Assembly: GCF_003722315.1 (NCBI RefSeq)
Contig: NZ_CP033580.1
Location: 1,943,501 to 2,007,500, forward strand
Direction of reading: 5' to 3'
Source of the DNA: Thermoanaerobacter ethanolicus JW 200
GTDB lineage: Bacteria; Bacillota; Thermoanaerobacteria; Thermoanaerobacterales; Thermoanaerobacteraceae
DNA length: 64,000 nucleotides
A program made the position numbers and the translations under genes. The number at the start of each line of letters is the position of its first letter. The stretch's first letter is position 1. This document shows positions 9,402 through 19,402 of the stretch, one piece after another. The notes beneath the pieces were generated by a model. That model had not been told where the DNA came from. It did not search any database and was given only the letters and a program-made list of their open reading frames with translations.

Positions 9402-9629
9402 TTATTCAAGATTGCTTAAGTATTCTACTACATCACCTACTGTTTTAATCTTTTCAGCATCTTCATCAGGAATTTCAATATCAAACTCTTCTTCCAGAGC
9501 CATTATGAGCTCTACTATGTCCAAAGAGTCTGCTCCTAAATCATCTATAAAAGATGACTCCATCGTTATTTCCTCTGGATCAATGCCGAGTTGTTCGGCT
9601 ATTATGTCCCTTACTTTTTCAAAAATCAT
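9402..9629 (-). CDS. acpP: Acyl carrier protein
   Basis: 75-residue acidic ACP. The 4'-phosphopantetheine attachment serine is S35 in [10 protein letters not shown]. The ATG at 9627-9629 follows AGGAGGTGA; seven upstream in-frame codons overlap that ribosome site and are not included. It carries the growing acyl chain between the FabD, FabH, FabG, FabK and FabF enzymes encoded around it. Confidence 0.98.
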   Translation of the reverse strand: MIFEKVRDIIAEQLGIDPEEITMESSFIDDLGADSLDIVELIMALEEEFDIEIPDEDAEKIKTVGDVVEYLSNLE

Positions 9630-9671
9630 ACCTTCTTCACCTCCTCTCAAAAATTATACATTATGATAATA

Positions 9672-10415
9672 TTACATAACCATTCCTCCGTCAACATTTA
9701 TTACTTGCCCGGTAATGTAATCTGAAGCGGGACTCGCCAAAAAAGCAACTAATTCAGCTACATCCTCCGGTTTTCCAGCTCTTTTCAAAGGAATGCTCTT
9801 TAACATATTTTCTTTTATTTCATCTTTTAACACACTTGTCATATCCGTTTCAATGAAGCCGGGAGCTACAGCATTTACTGTTATTCCCCGATTTGCTAAC
9901 TCTTTTGCAACAGATTTAGTAAGTCCTATCACTCCTGCTTTAGAAGCAGCATAGTTAGCTTGACCTGCATTTCCCATTATTCCCACAACTGATGTAATAT
10001 TTATTATTTTCCCTTTTCTCTTTTTTATCATATACTTTGATGCAAATTTTATTACATTAAATGTACCTTTTAAATTTACATCTATTACTTGGTCCCACTC
10101 GCTTTCATCCATCTTCAAAATTAAATTGTCCTTTGTAATTCCCGCATTATTTACTACAACATCTATACTACCAAATTCTTCTACAATTTTATCTATCGCT
10201 TTTTCAACCTCATCGTATTTAGAGACGTCACATTTGACAGCCATTGCCTCTACTCCATACTCTTTTGCTTCTTTTACAACCTCTTCAGCACTTTTATCAC
10301 TTTTCGAATAGTTGACGACAATATTAAATCCATCCTTTGCCAAGCGTAAAGCAATAGCACGTCCTATTCCTCTTGACCCACCTGTTATAAAAGCAGTTTT
10401 TCTTTCAGTTTCCAT
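9672..10415 (-). CDS. fabG: 3-oxoacyl-ACP reductase
   Basis: 247-residue NADPH-dependent short-chain dehydrogenase for the first reduction in fatty-acid elongation. The Rossmann motif is [12 protein letters not shown] (11-22); NNAG is at 89-92; the catalytic set is S142, Y155 and K159 (YAASK). The usual C-terminal [10 protein letters not shown] is present. It lies 2 bp after fabD and upstream of acpP. Confidence 0.97.
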   Translation of the reverse strand: METERKTAFITGGSRGIGRAIALRLAKDGFNIVVNYSKSDKSAEEVVKEAKEYGVEAMAVKCDVSKYDEVEKAIDKIVEEFGSIDVVVNNAGITKDNLILKMDESEWDQVIDVNLKGTFNVIKFASKYMIKKRKGKIINITSVVGIMGNAGQANYAASKAGVIGLTKSVAKELANRGITVNAVAPGFIETDMTSVLKDEIKENMLKSIPLKRAGKPEDVAELVAFLASPASDYITGQVINVDGGMVM

Positions 10416-10417
10416 AC

Positions 10418-11347
10418 TTATACCCCCAAAGCAGAGAGAGTCTTTAAAAGGGACTCCTCATCTTCAAAATTATAAGCATTTTTGGTTTTGTCAATCTTTT
10501 TAACAAAACCTGTAAGAGTCTTTCCTGGTCCTATCTCAACAAAAGTATCTACACCATCTTCAATCATTCTTTTTACAGATTGTTCCCATAGCACAGGATG
10601 ACTCACCTGTTTTATGAGCAGGTCCTTCACTTGGTCTTTAGACGCATAATCAGCTGTTACATTTGATACTACTGGAATTTTTAAATCTTTTATTTCTATT
10701 TTTTCTAAGTCCCTCTCTAGGAGTTCTCCTGCTTTTTTTAACATGCTGCAGTGGAAAGGTGCGCTGACTGCTAATACTACTGCTCTTTTTGCACCTTTTT
10801 CTTTGGCTAGCTCGACAGCTTTTTCCACAGCTTTTACTTCTCCAGATATGACTAATTGTCCAGGACAGTTGTAATTAGCAGGTTCTACTTTTCCAACTTG
10901 TGATACAGTACGGCAAATCTCTTCTACTACTTCATTTTCAAGTCCCAGTATTGCTGCCATAGTACCCACTCCTTGGGGTACTACTTCCTGCATATACTTT
11001 CCTCTGTTTTTCACTAAACGAACCGCATCTTCAAAATCTAAAGCTTCAGCCAATACTAAAGAGGAATACTCTCCTAAGCTCAATCCTGCAGTAACCTCAG
11101 CATTTATTCCTCTCTTTTGCAAAACCTTTGTTAAAGCAACAGAAACCGTTAAAATGGCCGGCTGGGTATTTTCTGTTTTCATAAGTTCTTCTTCTGGTCC
11201 CTCAAAACAAAGTTCAGATATGCTAAACCCTAAAGCTTCATCTGCTCTTTCAAAAATTTCTCTTGCCTCTTGGTATTTTTGGTATATTTCTTTGCCCATT
11301 CCAGCATATTGGGCACCTTGCCCGGGGTAAATAAAAGCTACTTTCAT
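10418..11347 (-). CDS. fabD: Malonyl CoA-acyl carrier protein transacylase
   Basis: 309-residue enzyme that loads malonyl groups onto ACP. The nucleophile is S90 in [10 protein letters not shown] and the general base H199 in SAPFHCSML; the N-terminal GQGAQ oxyanion motif is at 9-13. It sits 4 bp after fabK in the operon. Confidence 0.97.
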   Translation of the reverse strand: MKVAFIYPGQGAQYAGMGKEIYQKYQEAREIFERADEALGFSISELCFEGPEEELMKTENTQPAILTVSVALTKVLQKRGINAEVTAGLSLGEYSSLVLAEALDFEDAVRLVKNRGKYMQEVVPQGVGTMAAILGLENEVVEEICRTVSQVGKVEPANYNCPGQLVISGEVKAVEKAVELAKEKGAKRAVVLAVSAPFHCSMLKKAGELLERDLEKIEIKDLKIPVVSNVTADYASKDQVKDLLIKQVSHPVLWEQSVKRMIEDGVDTFVEIGPGKTLTGFVKKIDKTKNAYNFEDEESLLKTLSALGV

Positions 11348-11351
11348 TTTT

Positions 11352-12293
11352 TCACCTCATTTTATTCAAATTGTCAATTACTTCCTCCGCTTGTTTCATT
11401 ATGTCCTCTATTATCTCTTTTACAGGTTTAATATCATTTATAAGTCCTGCAATTTGACCTGCCATCACAGAACCATATTCTACATCACCGTCTACTACCG
11501 CTGCTCTTAATTTTCCTTCCCCTAATTTTTCTAATTGTTCCTTAGGAGCACCCATTTGCTCTAACTTTTCAAATTCTCTTGTCAGTTTGTTTTTTAATGA
11601 CCTGACTGGATGACCTGTGCTTCTTCCTGTAACAACGGCATCTCTGTCTTTTGCCTTTAAAATATATTCTTTGTAACGAGGATGAGCAGTACATTCAGTA
11701 GAGCATACAAACCGAGTTCCCATTTGAATACCTGAAGCTCCTAAGCAAAATGCAGCTGCAAAACCACGTCCATCAGCAATTCCTCCTGCAGCGATGACTG
11801 GAATTTTAACAGCATCTACTACTTGAGGTACTAATGCCAAAGTCGTTAGTTCTCCAATATGACCTCCCGATTCTGTTCCTTCAGCAATAACAGCATCCAC
11901 ACCAATGTCCTCCATTCTTTTTGCTAATGCTACTGAAGGCACAACAGGAATAACTTTAATACCCCGTTCTTTAAGTCTTTGTATGTACTTACCTGGATTC
12001 CCTGCTCCAGTGGTTATGACATCTACTTTTTCTTCTAAAATAACCTCCATAACTTCATCAACAAAAGGAGACAAAAGCATTACATTGACGCCAAAAGGTT
12101 TATCAGTAAGTTCTCTTGCCTTCCGTATCTGTTCCCTTACAAAACTAGCTGGTGCATTACCTGCTCCTATTATTCCTAAACCTCCTGCATTTGACACGGC
12201 AGCAGCTAGTTCTGCAGTTGCGACCCATGCCATTCCACCCTGAAATATTGGATATTTTATATTGAGCATTTCTACTATTTTAGTTTTAAACAT
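11352..12293 (-). CDS. fabK: Enoyl-ACP reductase II (FMN-dependent)
   Basis: 313-residue nitronate-monooxygenase/FabK-type TIM barrel that reduces enoyl-ACP in place of FabI. It has [12 protein letters not shown] near the start, [22 protein letters not shown] and the phosphate-binding [11 protein letters not shown] followed by [11 protein letters not shown]. Placement between fabH and fabD is the classic Streptococcus/Clostridium fabK context. I choose the ATG at 12291-12293 behind GGGGTGA; a GTG three codons upstream lies within that site. Confidence 0.94.
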   Translation of the reverse strand: MFKTKIVEMLNIKYPIFQGGMAWVATAELAAAVSNAGGLGIIGAGNAPASFVREQIRKARELTDKPFGVNVMLLSPFVDEVMEVILEEKVDVITTGAGNPGKYIQRLKERGIKVIPVVPSVALAKRMEDIGVDAVIAEGTESGGHIGELTTLALVPQVVDAVKIPVIAAGGIADGRGFAAAFCLGASGIQMGTRFVCSTECTAHPRYKEYILKAKDRDAVVTGRSTGHPVRSLKNKLTREFEKLEQMGAPKEQLEKLGEGKLRAAVVDGDVEYGSVMAGQIAGLINDIKPVKEIIEDIMKQAEEVIDNLNKMR

Positions 12294-12305
12294 ATTTTTC
12301 ACCCC

Positions 12306-13301
12306 TTACTTGCTCCATCTTATAACACTTGATGCCCAAGTCAAACCTGCACCAAAAGCGACAGTTAGTATGACATCGCCTTTTTTTATCAGTCCTTTTC
12401 TATAGGCTTCATCTAAGGCTATAGCAACAGAGGCAGCAGAGGTATTACCGTATTTATCAAGATTTATATAAACTTTATCATTGCTAAGTTTTAACCTCTT
12501 CCTCGCCGCTTCAATTATTCTTGTGTTTGCTTGGTGAGGTATAAGCATATCTATGTCTTCTGGTTTTAAACCACATCTGTTTAAAGCCTCAATAGTAGCA
12601 CTATCCATTACTTTTACTGCAAACTTAAATACTTCTTGCCCTTCCATAAAAATAGTATGTAAATTCTTTTTTACAGTCTCTTCGCTGGCCGGCATTCTAG
12701 AACCACCTGCTGGCATGTACAAGTGTTTCCCGCCAGTGCCATCAGCTCCTAAATAAGAACTCAATATTCCATATCCGCTTTCAACTCTTCCCACAACTAC
12801 TGCCCCTGCTCCATCTCCAAAGAGAACACAAGTGTTTCTATCCTTCCAGTTTATTATTTTAGACAAAGTTTCTGCTCCAATAACCAATATTTTGTTATAC
12901 ATACCAGTCTCTACAAATTGCTGAGCGATAGCAAGTCCATATATAAAGCCTGAACATCCGACGGAGATATCAAAAGCAGCAGCGTTGGCTGCACCTAAAT
13001 TAGCTTGAACTATGCAAGCAGTAGATGGGAAATTCATATCAGGTGTAACAGTTGCGACAATGATCATGTCAATTTCTGAAGGGTCAACTTTAGCATCTTC
13101 CAAAGCCTTCTTTGCGGCTTCAGTAGCCAAGTCAGAAGTAGCTTGTGAAGGATCTGCAATGCGCCTTTCTTTAATTCCTGTCCTTGTAGTAATCCATTCA
13201 TCAGAAGTATCCACCATTTTTTCTAAATCAAAATTAGTAAGAACTTTTTCGGGAACATAACTTCCTGTACCTAAAATTCCTGCAGCAATCTTTTCACACA
13301 C
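12306..13301 (-). CDS. fabH: 3-oxoacyl-ACP synthase III
   Basis: 331-residue KAS III that starts fatty-acid synthesis by condensing acyl-CoA with malonyl-ACP. The Cys-His-Asn triad is C116 ([11 protein letters not shown]), H256 (IPHQANTRI) and N286 (YGNTSAAS). The GTG start at 13299-13301 overlaps the end of plsX by 8 bp, indicating coupled translation. Confidence 0.97.
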   Translation of the reverse strand: MCEKIAAGILGTGSYVPEKVLTNFDLEKMVDTSDEWITTRTGIKERRIADPSQATSDLATEAAKKALEDAKVDPSEIDMIIVATVTPDMNFPSTACIVQANLGAANAAAFDISVGCSGFIYGLAIAQQFVETGMYNKILVIGAETLSKIINWKDRNTCVLFGDGAGAVVVGRVESGYGILSSYLGADGTGGKHLYMPAGGSRMPASEETVKKNLHTIFMEGQEVFKFAVKVMDSATIEALNRCGLKPEDIDMLIPHQANTRIIEAARKRLKLSNDKVYINLDKYGNTSAASVAIALDEAYRKGLIKKGDVILTVAFGAGLTWASSVIRWSK

Positions 13302-14301
13302 TTAACTCATCTCCCATTGACTCAATTTCTTCTTTTATGTGATTTAAGACATCATTATCTACAAAATTTTTAGCTTGTTTTATCGCATTAAAAATAGCTT
13401 TTGCTTTTGAGTTGCCATGGGCTTTTATGACTGGCTTTTTAATTCCTAAAAGAGGGGCTCCTCCGTATTCAGTGTAATCCATTTTTTTAGTTATTCTTTT
13501 TAATCCACCCATTATCAAAAGAGCACCCAGTTTAGTAAAAATATTTCGGGTCAACTCTTCCTTTAAAAGTTGAGAAATCACAGAAGCAATTCCTTCCATA
13601 GACTTTAGTATCGCATTTCCCACAAATCCATCGCAGACTACAACTTCACAGACACCGTAAGGGATATCTCTTCCTTCCACATTCCCAATAAAATTTAGTT
13701 TTGATTTTTTAAGTTCTTCAAAAGCCTTTTTTACTACTTCATTTCCTTTTTCCTCTTCTGCTCCTATATTAAAAAGCCCTACTCTTGGTCTTTCTATCTC
13801 AAACATTTTTTGAGCATAGACATGTCCCATGACAGCAAATTGCACCAAATTTTGAGCATCACAATTAGTATTAGAACCTGCATCTAATAACACGGTAGCC
13901 CCATTTAAAGTAGGAAGTATTGGAGCCAAAGCTGGTCTGTCAATTCCCTTAATGCGCCCTAAAGTAAGCAATGCTCCTGCCATGAGAGCTCCTGTATTGC
14001 CAGCTGACAAAAAAGCATCCACTTCTTCCTTTTTAAGAAGTTCTAAACCTACTATCATTGAAGAATCTTTTTTCTTTCTAACAGCCGTAACAGGTGCTTC
14101 ATCATTTTCAATAACTTCTGAAGCATAAACAAGCTTAAGCCTTTTCTCCTTTCCTTGGAGGCCGCGTAAAACTTCTTCTTTCCCAATAAGGACAATTTCT
14201 ATATCTTGAAAATGCTTTAGTGCCTCTAAGCTGCCTTTAATTATCTCCTCTGGAGCATGGTCACCACCCATAGCATCAATTGCTAACCTCAACGGTGTCA
14301 C
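13294..14301 (-). CDS. plsX: Phosphate acyltransferase PlsX
   Basis: 335-residue enzyme that converts acyl-ACP to acyl-phosphate for PlsY. The N-terminal [17 protein letters not shown] and the [13 protein letters not shown] [10 protein letters not shown] segment are diagnostic. It overlaps fapR by 26 bp and fabH by 8 bp. The window also encodes FakA and a FakB-like DegV protein, the other route to acyl-phosphate. Confidence 0.97.
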   Translation of the reverse strand: MTPLRLAIDAMGGDHAPEEIIKGSLEALKHFQDIEIVLIGKEEVLRGLQGKEKRLKLVYASEVIENDEAPVTAVRKKKDSSMIVGLELLKKEEVDAFLSAGNTGALMAGALLTLGRIKGIDRPALAPILPTLNGATVLLDAGSNTNCDAQNLVQFAVMGHVYAQKMFEIERPRVGLFNIGAEEEKGNEVVKKAFEELKKSKLNFIGNVEGRDIPYGVCEVVVCDGFVGNAILKSMEGIASVISQLLKEELTRNIFTKLGALLIMGGLKRITKKMDYTEYGGAPLLGIKKPVIKAHGNSKAKAIFNAIKQAKNFVDNDVLNHIKEEIESMGDELSV

Positions 14302-14878
14302 TCCTTTTTTTTAGAAAATCCTCATCAATGGCCACTAAAATGAACTTTCCTCTGAATACTTCCTTATCCTTAACTTTTATCTTAACCCAAACAAAATATT
14401 TGTTTCCTCTTTGACGTATCACTTCGGCTTTCGCGACAAGTCTATCTCCTACTTTAACAGGAAACTTGTACTTTATGTTTGCAACTCCAATTAAAGCAGC
14501 AGAGGCATCAATAACAGACATAGCTAAAGACTCAGCCTGAGAATAAATGTATTGCCCTTTCACAATTTTTGTCTTGACAAAAACCATATCCTCTGTAGGC
14601 TCAAAAATCGAAATACCCCTTTTACCTAATTCTAAGTCTATTAATTCTCCAACTACTTCAGTGCCTGTAATAGTTCTCACTTTTTGATAATTTTCTTCTG
14701 CAACACTTTTTATACGCTCTCTAACTTCAGGGATTCCCAATTCCATCCTGTCAAGTCTTATAGTTTGTACACTTACTCCAAACATTTCTGCTAACTCGTC
14801 ATCAGTGTAAAAGGGGTTAGTATTTATTTTTTCTTTTAAAAGTCTTTGCCTTTCTACTTTACTCATTCGCACAGCCAT
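14276..14878 (-). CDS. fapR: Transcriptional regulator FapR
   Basis: 200-residue malonyl-CoA-responsive repressor of lipid synthesis. It has an N-terminal DeoR-like helix-turn-helix ([29 protein letters not shown], about residues 22-50) and a C-terminal hot-dog thioesterase-like effector domain (about 95-190). First gene of the operon, directly after a good sigma-A promoter, so autoregulation is expected. I could not see a clear FapR palindrome (TTAGTACC-like) in the 70-bp leader. Confidence 0.95.
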   Translation of the reverse strand: MAVRMSKVERQRLLKEKINTNPFYTDDELAEMFGVSVQTIRLDRMELGIPEVRERIKSVAEENYQKVRTITGTEVVGELIDLELGKRGISIFEPTEDMVFVKTKIVKGQYIYSQAESLAMSVIDASAALIGVANIKYKFPVKVGDRLVAKAEVIRQRGNKYFVWVKIKVKDKEVFRGKFILVAIDEDFLKKRSDTVEVSN

Positions 14879-14921
14879 ATTACCAGCTCCAGATATTAGT
14901 TGTTTTTATGACCTACCCAAA

Positions 14922-14950
14922 ATTATAAATTATTTTTTTTGTAAAATCAA
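14922..14950 (-). promoter_or_regulatory. Sigma-A promoter of the fapR-plsX-fab operon
   Basis: On the minus strand TTGATT (14945-14950), a 17-base spacer and TATAAT (14922-14927). The start of transcription would fall about 35-40 bp before the fapR ATG. The promoter abuts the bidirectional terminator that closes rpmF. Confidence 0.78.
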
Positions 14951-14952
14951 CT

Positions 14953-14994
14953 AAAAAAAGTAGTAATAGGTCTTTTCCTATTACTACTTTTTTT
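14953..14994 (-). terminator. Rho-independent terminator after rpmF
   Basis: Perfect 18-bp stem: 14953-14970 pairs with 14977-14994 around the 6-base loop TCTTTT. The arms carry seven A and seven T at their outer ends, so it can terminate in either direction. It separates yceD-rpmF from the fapR operon. Confidence 0.9.
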
Positions 14995-15009
14995 AGTCTT
15001 ATTTTAGTC

Positions 15010-15192
15010 TTACTCTTCTACTTTTATTACCTCTCTATCTTTGTAATAGCCGCAGTTTGGACATACTCTATGAGGTAGTTTAGGCTCATGACATCTTGGA
15101 CACAAAACGTAAGCCGGTGCAGCTATTTTATAACTATTATTCCTTCTAGTATCTCTTCTCGCCTTTGATGTCCTCCTCTTTGGAACTGGCAT
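15010..15192 (-). CDS. rpmF: 50S ribosomal protein L32
   Basis: 60-residue zinc-ribbon L32. The basic N terminus MPVPKRRTSKARR is followed by CPRC ... CPNC, the four-cysteine metal site. It lies 17 bp after the YceD gene, the standard yceD-rpmF pair, and precedes the fatty-acid operon as in many bacteria. Confidence 0.97.
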   Translation of the reverse strand: MPVPKRRTSKARRDTRRNNSYKIAAPAYVLCPRCHEPKLPHRVCPNCGYYKDREVIKVEE

Positions 15193-15209
15193 CTTAACAC
15201 CTCCTACAT

Positions 15210-15695
15210 CTATTGCAGTAGTTTAGAAAGGACGGTAAGCCGCGGATCAATATCTTCCCGCTTGCAGCTACAGGTTTGGTGGTTTAAATTAGTACCGCAA
15301 ACAGGACACAAGCCTTTGCAATCTTCTTTGCACAAAAATTTCATTGGCAACGACAATATCACAAAATGAACTACAAAAGTAGTTAAATCAAAATTTTCAT
15401 AAAAGCTATCATCTACTTCTTCGTCTACTGACTCCTCTACATATTCCCGTAATTTAAGGTCTAAATTATAAATAAACTCATCCAAACATCTGTCGCAGAC
15501 GGCATTTATACTACCTGTAATATCAAGTTCTGCCAAAAGCCCTTCTTTTTGCACGGTAATAGTACCTTTTACATGTAGAGGAGTTACAATTTTGTATTCT
15601 TCCCCTTTAAATTCAATGCTCTCTATGTCCTCTACATAGTCTATATTTATGCTGCGGCCAAGCTGTCCTTTGATTTTTAATAGATCGATTTTCAT
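15210..15695 (-). CDS. yceD: YceD family protein (DUF177)
   Basis: 161-residue DUF177/YceD protein, linked in other bacteria to 23S rRNA or ribosome maturation. It has the family's CDRCLDEF cysteine pair (about residues 75-82) and the C-terminal CKEDCKGLCPVCGTNLN/CSC cluster, a probable metal site. First gene of the yceD-rpmF unit behind a consensus promoter at 15732-15760. Confidence 0.88.
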   Translation of the reverse strand: MKIDLLKIKGQLGRSINIDYVEDIESIEFKGEEYKIVTPLHVKGTITVQKEGLLAELDITGSINAVCDRCLDEFIYNLDLKLREYVEESVDEEVDDSFYENFDLTTFVVHFVILSLPMKFLCKEDCKGLCPVCGTNLNHQTCSCKREDIDPRLTVLSKLLQ

Positions 15696-15731
15696 TTTTC
15701 TTCACACACCTTAAAATAATTGACATCACCT

Positions 15732-15760
15732 ATTATACTAACCCCACAACCCGTTGTCAA
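15732..15760 (-). promoter_or_regulatory. Sigma-A promoter of yceD-rpmF
   Basis: Perfect consensus on the minus strand: TTGACA (15755-15760), 17-base spacer, TATAAT (15732-15737). It begins 7 bp downstream of the ackA stop codon and drives the ribosomal protein pair. Confidence 0.88.
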
Positions 15761-15766
15761 GATTAT

Positions 15767-16972
15767 CTACTTTAAACCCCTTACCAATTTTTCAGTATCT
15801 TTAGCTATCATATATTCTTCATTTGTAGGAATAACCATAACTTTAACTTTTGAATCTTCTGTAGATATAATTTCCTCTTTTCCTCTCACATTATTTTTCT
15901 CTTTGTCCAGTTTAAAGCCTAAAAACTCTAGATCCTCTAAAATAAACTCTCTCATTTCTGGTCCATTCTCTCCAACTCCAGCAGTAAATACAATTACATC
16001 AACACCACCCATAGCAGCTACATAAGAACCTATTGTCTTTTTCACCCTATAAGCGAAAACTTTTAATGCCAACATAGCCCTTTTATGCCCTTCTTTAAAA
16101 GCTGCATTTTCTATATCTCTAAAGTCATTACTTATTCCTGAAATTCCGTATACACCTGATTTCTTATTGAGTATATCTATAACCTGTTCTGCAGTCAATC
16201 CTTCTTTTTCCATTAAGAAAGTTATAATTGAAGGATCAACATTTCCGGACCTTGTACCCATAGCCAGCCCTTCTAATGGTGTAAATCCCATACTTGTATC
16301 TATCGACTTACCGCCTTTAACCGCAGCAATACTAGAACCATTTCCTAAATGGCAAGTAATGATTCTCAACTCTTCAATAGGCCTATTTAATATTTCAGCA
16401 GCTCTTAAAGATACATATCTATGAGAAGTCCCATGGAATCCATATCTTCTTATTCTGTATTTTTCGTAGTATTCATAAGGAATGGGATAAATATACGCAT
16501 AATCTGGCATTGTTTGATGAAAAGCCGTATCAAAAACTGCTGCCATCGGCACTCCTGGCATTATCTGCTGACAAGCTTTTATCCCCTCAATATTAGCAGG
16601 ATTGTGCAAAGGCGCAAGGTCAATACATGCTTCTAATTTTTTGATTACCTCATCGTCAATCAATACGGAATCAGTAAAAAACTCTCCCCCGTGCACAACT
16701 CTATGTCCTACTGCATCTATTTCTTTCATATCTTTTAATATTCCGATTTCTTTATCTACTAAAGCCTCTAAAACAATTTGTATAGCTTCTTTATGATTTT
16801 TCATATCTTTTTGTATTTTTATTTTATCTTTGCCCTCTACTTGATGAGTTAAAAGAGAATCATTGATACCTATTCTTTCCGCCAATCCTTTCGCTAGCAC
16901 TTTCCCATTATCCATATCTAACAATTGATACTTTAATGACGAACTTCCACAGTTCATGACTAAAATCTTCAT
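15767..16972 (-). CDS. ackA: Acetate kinase
   Basis: 401-residue kinase that makes ATP from acetyl phosphate in fermentation. It has [20 protein letters not shown] at the start, the HRVVHGG motif, [11 protein letters not shown], the phosphate loop LGNGSS and FTAGVGEN near the end. The ATG at 16970-16972 follows GAGGAGG; an upstream extension of 16 codons overlaps pta and is rejected. It pairs with pta 19 bp upstream to convert acetyl-CoA to acetate. Confidence 0.98.
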   Translation of the reverse strand: MKILVMNCGSSSLKYQLLDMDNGKVLAKGLAERIGINDSLLTHQVEGKDKIKIQKDMKNHKEAIQIVLEALVDKEIGILKDMKEIDAVGHRVVHGGEFFTDSVLIDDEVIKKLEACIDLAPLHNPANIEGIKACQQIMPGVPMAAVFDTAFHQTMPDYAYIYPIPYEYYEKYRIRRYGFHGTSHRYVSLRAAEILNRPIEELRIITCHLGNGSSIAAVKGGKSIDTSMGFTPLEGLAMGTRSGNVDPSIITFLMEKEGLTAEQVIDILNKKSGVYGISGISNDFRDIENAAFKEGHKRAMLALKVFAYRVKKTIGSYVAAMGGVDVIVFTAGVGENGPEMREFILEDLEFLGFKLDKEKNNVRGKEEIISTEDSKVKVMVIPTNEEYMIAKDTEKLVRGLK

Positions 16973-16991
16973 ACTAGCTGCCTCCTCAAAG

Positions 16992-17990
16992 TTATTTTTG
17001 CACCCCTTGAGCTTGTACACAAGTTATTGCTATAACATTAACAATATCTTCTACACTACAACCTCTTGACAAGTCATTGATAGGTTTTGCAAGACCTTGA
17101 GAAATTGGTCCGATAGCATTAGCTTTAGCAAGTCTTTGCACTAGCTTATATCCAATGTTTCCCGCTTGCAAATCTGGGAAAATAAGCACATTTGCATTTC
17201 CTGCTACAGGACTTCCTGGAGCCTTTAACTCTCCTACTTCTTTGACAATCGCTGCATCTAATTGAAGCTCACCATCAATTAGCAAATCAGGCGCCAATTC
17301 TTTTGCGATTTTAGTCGCATTTTTCACCTTATCTACTAATTCATGGTTTGCACTTCCTTTGGTAGAAAATGATAGCATAGCGATTCTAGGCTCAATTCCA
17401 GCAAGGACTTTTGCAGTATGAGCAGAAGCAATAGCAATTGCTGCTAATTCCTCTTCATTAGGATTAGGATTTATTGCACAATCAGCAAAAATAAATACTC
17501 CATCGCTTCCATAAGTACAATTAGGTACTTCCATTATAAAGGCGCTGGATACTACTTTGACACCTGCAGCAGTTTTTACAATTTGAAAAGCCGGTCTGAA
17601 AACATCAGCAGTAGCGTGAATCGCCCCAGATACCATACCATCAACATCGTCTAATTTGACCATCATGCACCCATAGTACATAGGGTCTTTCATAATTTGA
17701 TATGCCTGTTCTTCTGTAACTCCTTTGTTTTTTCTCAAATTATAATATTCTTCAGCATATTTTTGTAAAAGAGGCGACTTTTCAGGGTCTATAATTTCTG
17801 CTTTCGAGATATCCAATCCTTTTGCTTTTTCTTTTATCTCTTCTTCCTTCCCTAATAAAACCACATCAGCGATACCTTCTTTAATAACTCTTTCGGCAGC
17901 TTTTAAAGTCCGCGCTTCACTTCCCTCAGGAAGCACAATCCTTTTTTTATTAGCTTTAGCCTTTTGTATGATACTATCCATTACTGCCAT
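16992..17990 (-). CDS. pta: Phosphate acetyltransferase
   Basis: 332-residue short-form Pta, acetyl-CoA plus phosphate to acetyl phosphate. It shows [19 protein letters not shown] near the start, [30 protein letters not shown] and [22 protein letters not shown] split across the fold as usual. First gene of pta-ackA, divergent from tmcAL. I saw only weak minus-strand promoter candidates in the 132-bp divergent gap. Confidence 0.98.
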   Translation of the reverse strand: MAVMDSIIQKAKANKKRIVLPEGSEARTLKAAERVIKEGIADVVLLGKEEEIKEKAKGLDISKAEIIDPEKSPLLQKYAEEYYNLRKNKGVTEEQAYQIMKDPMYYGCMMVKLDDVDGMVSGAIHATADVFRPAFQIVKTAAGVKVVSSAFIMEVPNCTYGSDGVFIFADCAINPNPNEEELAAIAIASAHTAKVLAGIEPRIAMLSFSTKGSANHELVDKVKNATKIAKELAPDLLIDGELQLDAAIVKEVGELKAPGSPVAGNANVLIFPDLQAGNIGYKLVQRLAKANAIGPISQGLAKPINDLSRGCSVEDIVNVIAITCVQAQGVQK

Positions 17991-18049
17991 TTAAAATCTC
18001 CCTTCCTTTTTTAATTTTATCACTATAATATTGTATACACGATCTCCCT

Positions 18050-18078
18050 TTTACATTTTATCATATTTTATGTAAAAT
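18050..18078 (+). promoter_or_regulatory. Sigma-A promoter of tmcAL-ylbJ
   Basis: TTTACA (18050-18055), 17-base spacer, TAAAAT (18073-18078), 45 bp upstream of the tmcAL start. An inverted repeat TTTTACAT/ATGTAAAA spans the promoter. Confidence 0.65.
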
Positions 18079-18122
18079 AATAAGTATATCTTAAAAATTT
18101 TTTTGAAAGGGTAAGAAGTTAT

Positions 18123-19328
18123 ATGGGAATTTTAGGAATTATTGTCGAATATAATCCTTTTCACAATGGCCACCTTTATCATCTGCAAATTTCAAAAAAA
18201 TTAACTAATTGCGATTATACTATAGCAGTAATGAGTGGAAATTTTGTACAAAGAGGAGAGCCAGCTATTGTAGACAAATGGAAACGAACTCAAATGGCAT
18301 TAAAAGCCGGTATAGATTTGGTAATCGAGTTACCAGTAGTATACGCTACCTCTACAGCTGAAAATTTCGCTTATGGAGCGGTGAAACTATTAGATTCTTT
18401 AAAAATAGTAGATTGTATTTCCTTTGGGAGTGAAAAAGGCGATTTAAGCGAACTCACAAAAATTGCTGAAATACTTTTAGAAGAGCCAATTTATTATAGA
18501 AAAGCATTAAAAGAATATTTAAAAAGCGGCATAACCTTTGCAAAAGCACGGGAATTAGCATTACAAAAAGTTATAAATAATAATGAAATAGAAAAGATTT
18601 TACAAACATCCAATAACATATTGGCAATAGAATACCTTAAATCTTTAAAGAAAATAGGTAGTTCTATTGCACCTTTTACTATAAAGCGAAGAGGCTCTTT
18701 GTATACTTCGTTAGAACTAAAAGGAGAATTTGCCAGTGCCTCTTCTATAAGAAAGCATATTTTTGAAAAGGGACTAGAAGGTTTAGAAAAATATATACCG
18801 GACTTTACAAAAGAAATTTTGCAAAGTTCTTTTGAAAAAAAACAAGGTCCCATATCTTTAGAGGAATTTTCTAATATTTTAATTTATCTGTTGAGAAATC
18901 ACATTCCTCTCAATCACATATTTGATGTCTCTGAAGGCTTAGAAAATAAAATTTACAAAGCTTCTTATAAAACTAATAATGTTGAAGAACTTATAAAACT
19001 TATAAAATCAAAGCGATACACAGAAAGCAGAATAAGACATATACTCATTCATCGATTACTTAATATAGATAAACAAATTTTTAAAGAATTTGATGGCCCT
19101 AATTATATAAGGGTTTTGGGTTTTAATGAAAAGGGCAAAGAAATGCTAAGAGAAATAAAGAAAAAATCTCCCCTTCCTATAATCACAAAAGTATCACAAT
19201 ATAAAATCAAACTATCTAATACTAAAATGTTTGAAAAAGATTTATTTGCTACTGATGTCTATACTTTGGCTTATAAAAACTCCTCTATCGCCGGTTTAGA
19301 CTTTATACATCCTTTAATAAAACTTTAA
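18123..19328 (+). CDS. tmcAL: tRNA(Met) cytidine acetate ligase (YlbM)
   Basis: 401-residue nucleotidyltransferase-fold protein that acetylates the wobble C34 of elongator tRNA-Met using acetate and ATP. The N-terminal GIIVEYNPFHNGHLYHL carries the HxGH nucleotide motif; VAVMSGNFVQRGEPA-like and GSEKGD segments follow. Acetate is its substrate and ackA-pta is the divergent neighbour, but that link is only suggestive. It starts with ATG behind AAAGGG and ends 3 bases before the anti-SD segment discussed for ylbJ. Confidence 0.93.
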   Translation: MGILGIIVEYNPFHNGHLYHLQISKKLTNCDYTIAVMSGNFVQRGEPAIVDKWKRTQMALKAGIDLVIELPVVYATSTAENFAYGAVKLLDSLKIVDCISFGSEKGDLSELTKIAEILLEEPIYYRKALKEYLKSGITFAKARELALQKVINNNEIEKILQTSNNILAIEYLKSLKKIGSSIAPFTIKRRGSLYTSLELKGEFASASSIRKHIFEKGLEGLEKYIPDFTKEILQSSFEKKQGPISLEEFSNILIYLLRNHIPLNHIFDVSEGLENKIYKASYKTNNVEELIKLIKSKRYTESRIRHILIHRLLNIDKQIFKEFDGPNYIRVLGFNEKGKEMLREIKKKSPLPIITKVSQYKIKLSNTKMFEKDLFATDVYTLAYKNSSIAGLDFIHPLIKL

Positions 19329-19330
19329 AT

Positions 19331-19396
19331 TCCCCACCATTCATTTTTAAAGGACTTTCTAAATAATATAGTAATGATACCAAAACAAGGTGGGGA
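19331..19396 (+). promoter_or_regulatory. Shine-Dalgarno-sequestering inverted repeat before ylbJ
   Basis: TCCCCACC (19331-19338) is exactly complementary to GGTGGGGA (19389-19396), which is the ribosome site of the ylbJ TTG start. The blocking arm begins 3 bases after the tmcAL stop, so a ribosome finishing tmcAL would melt it. The pairing is seen; the coupling is inferred. Confidence 0.5.
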
Positions 19397-19402
19397 TAAA
19401 TC

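Noticed and set aside
14880..14952. FapR operator in front of fapR
   Set aside because: The promoter is clear but I could not find a convincing TTAGTACC-type palindrome; not annotated.
17991..18049. pta promoter in the divergent gap
   Set aside because: Several TAAAAT/TATTAT boxes exist but none has a -35 at proper spacing; not called.
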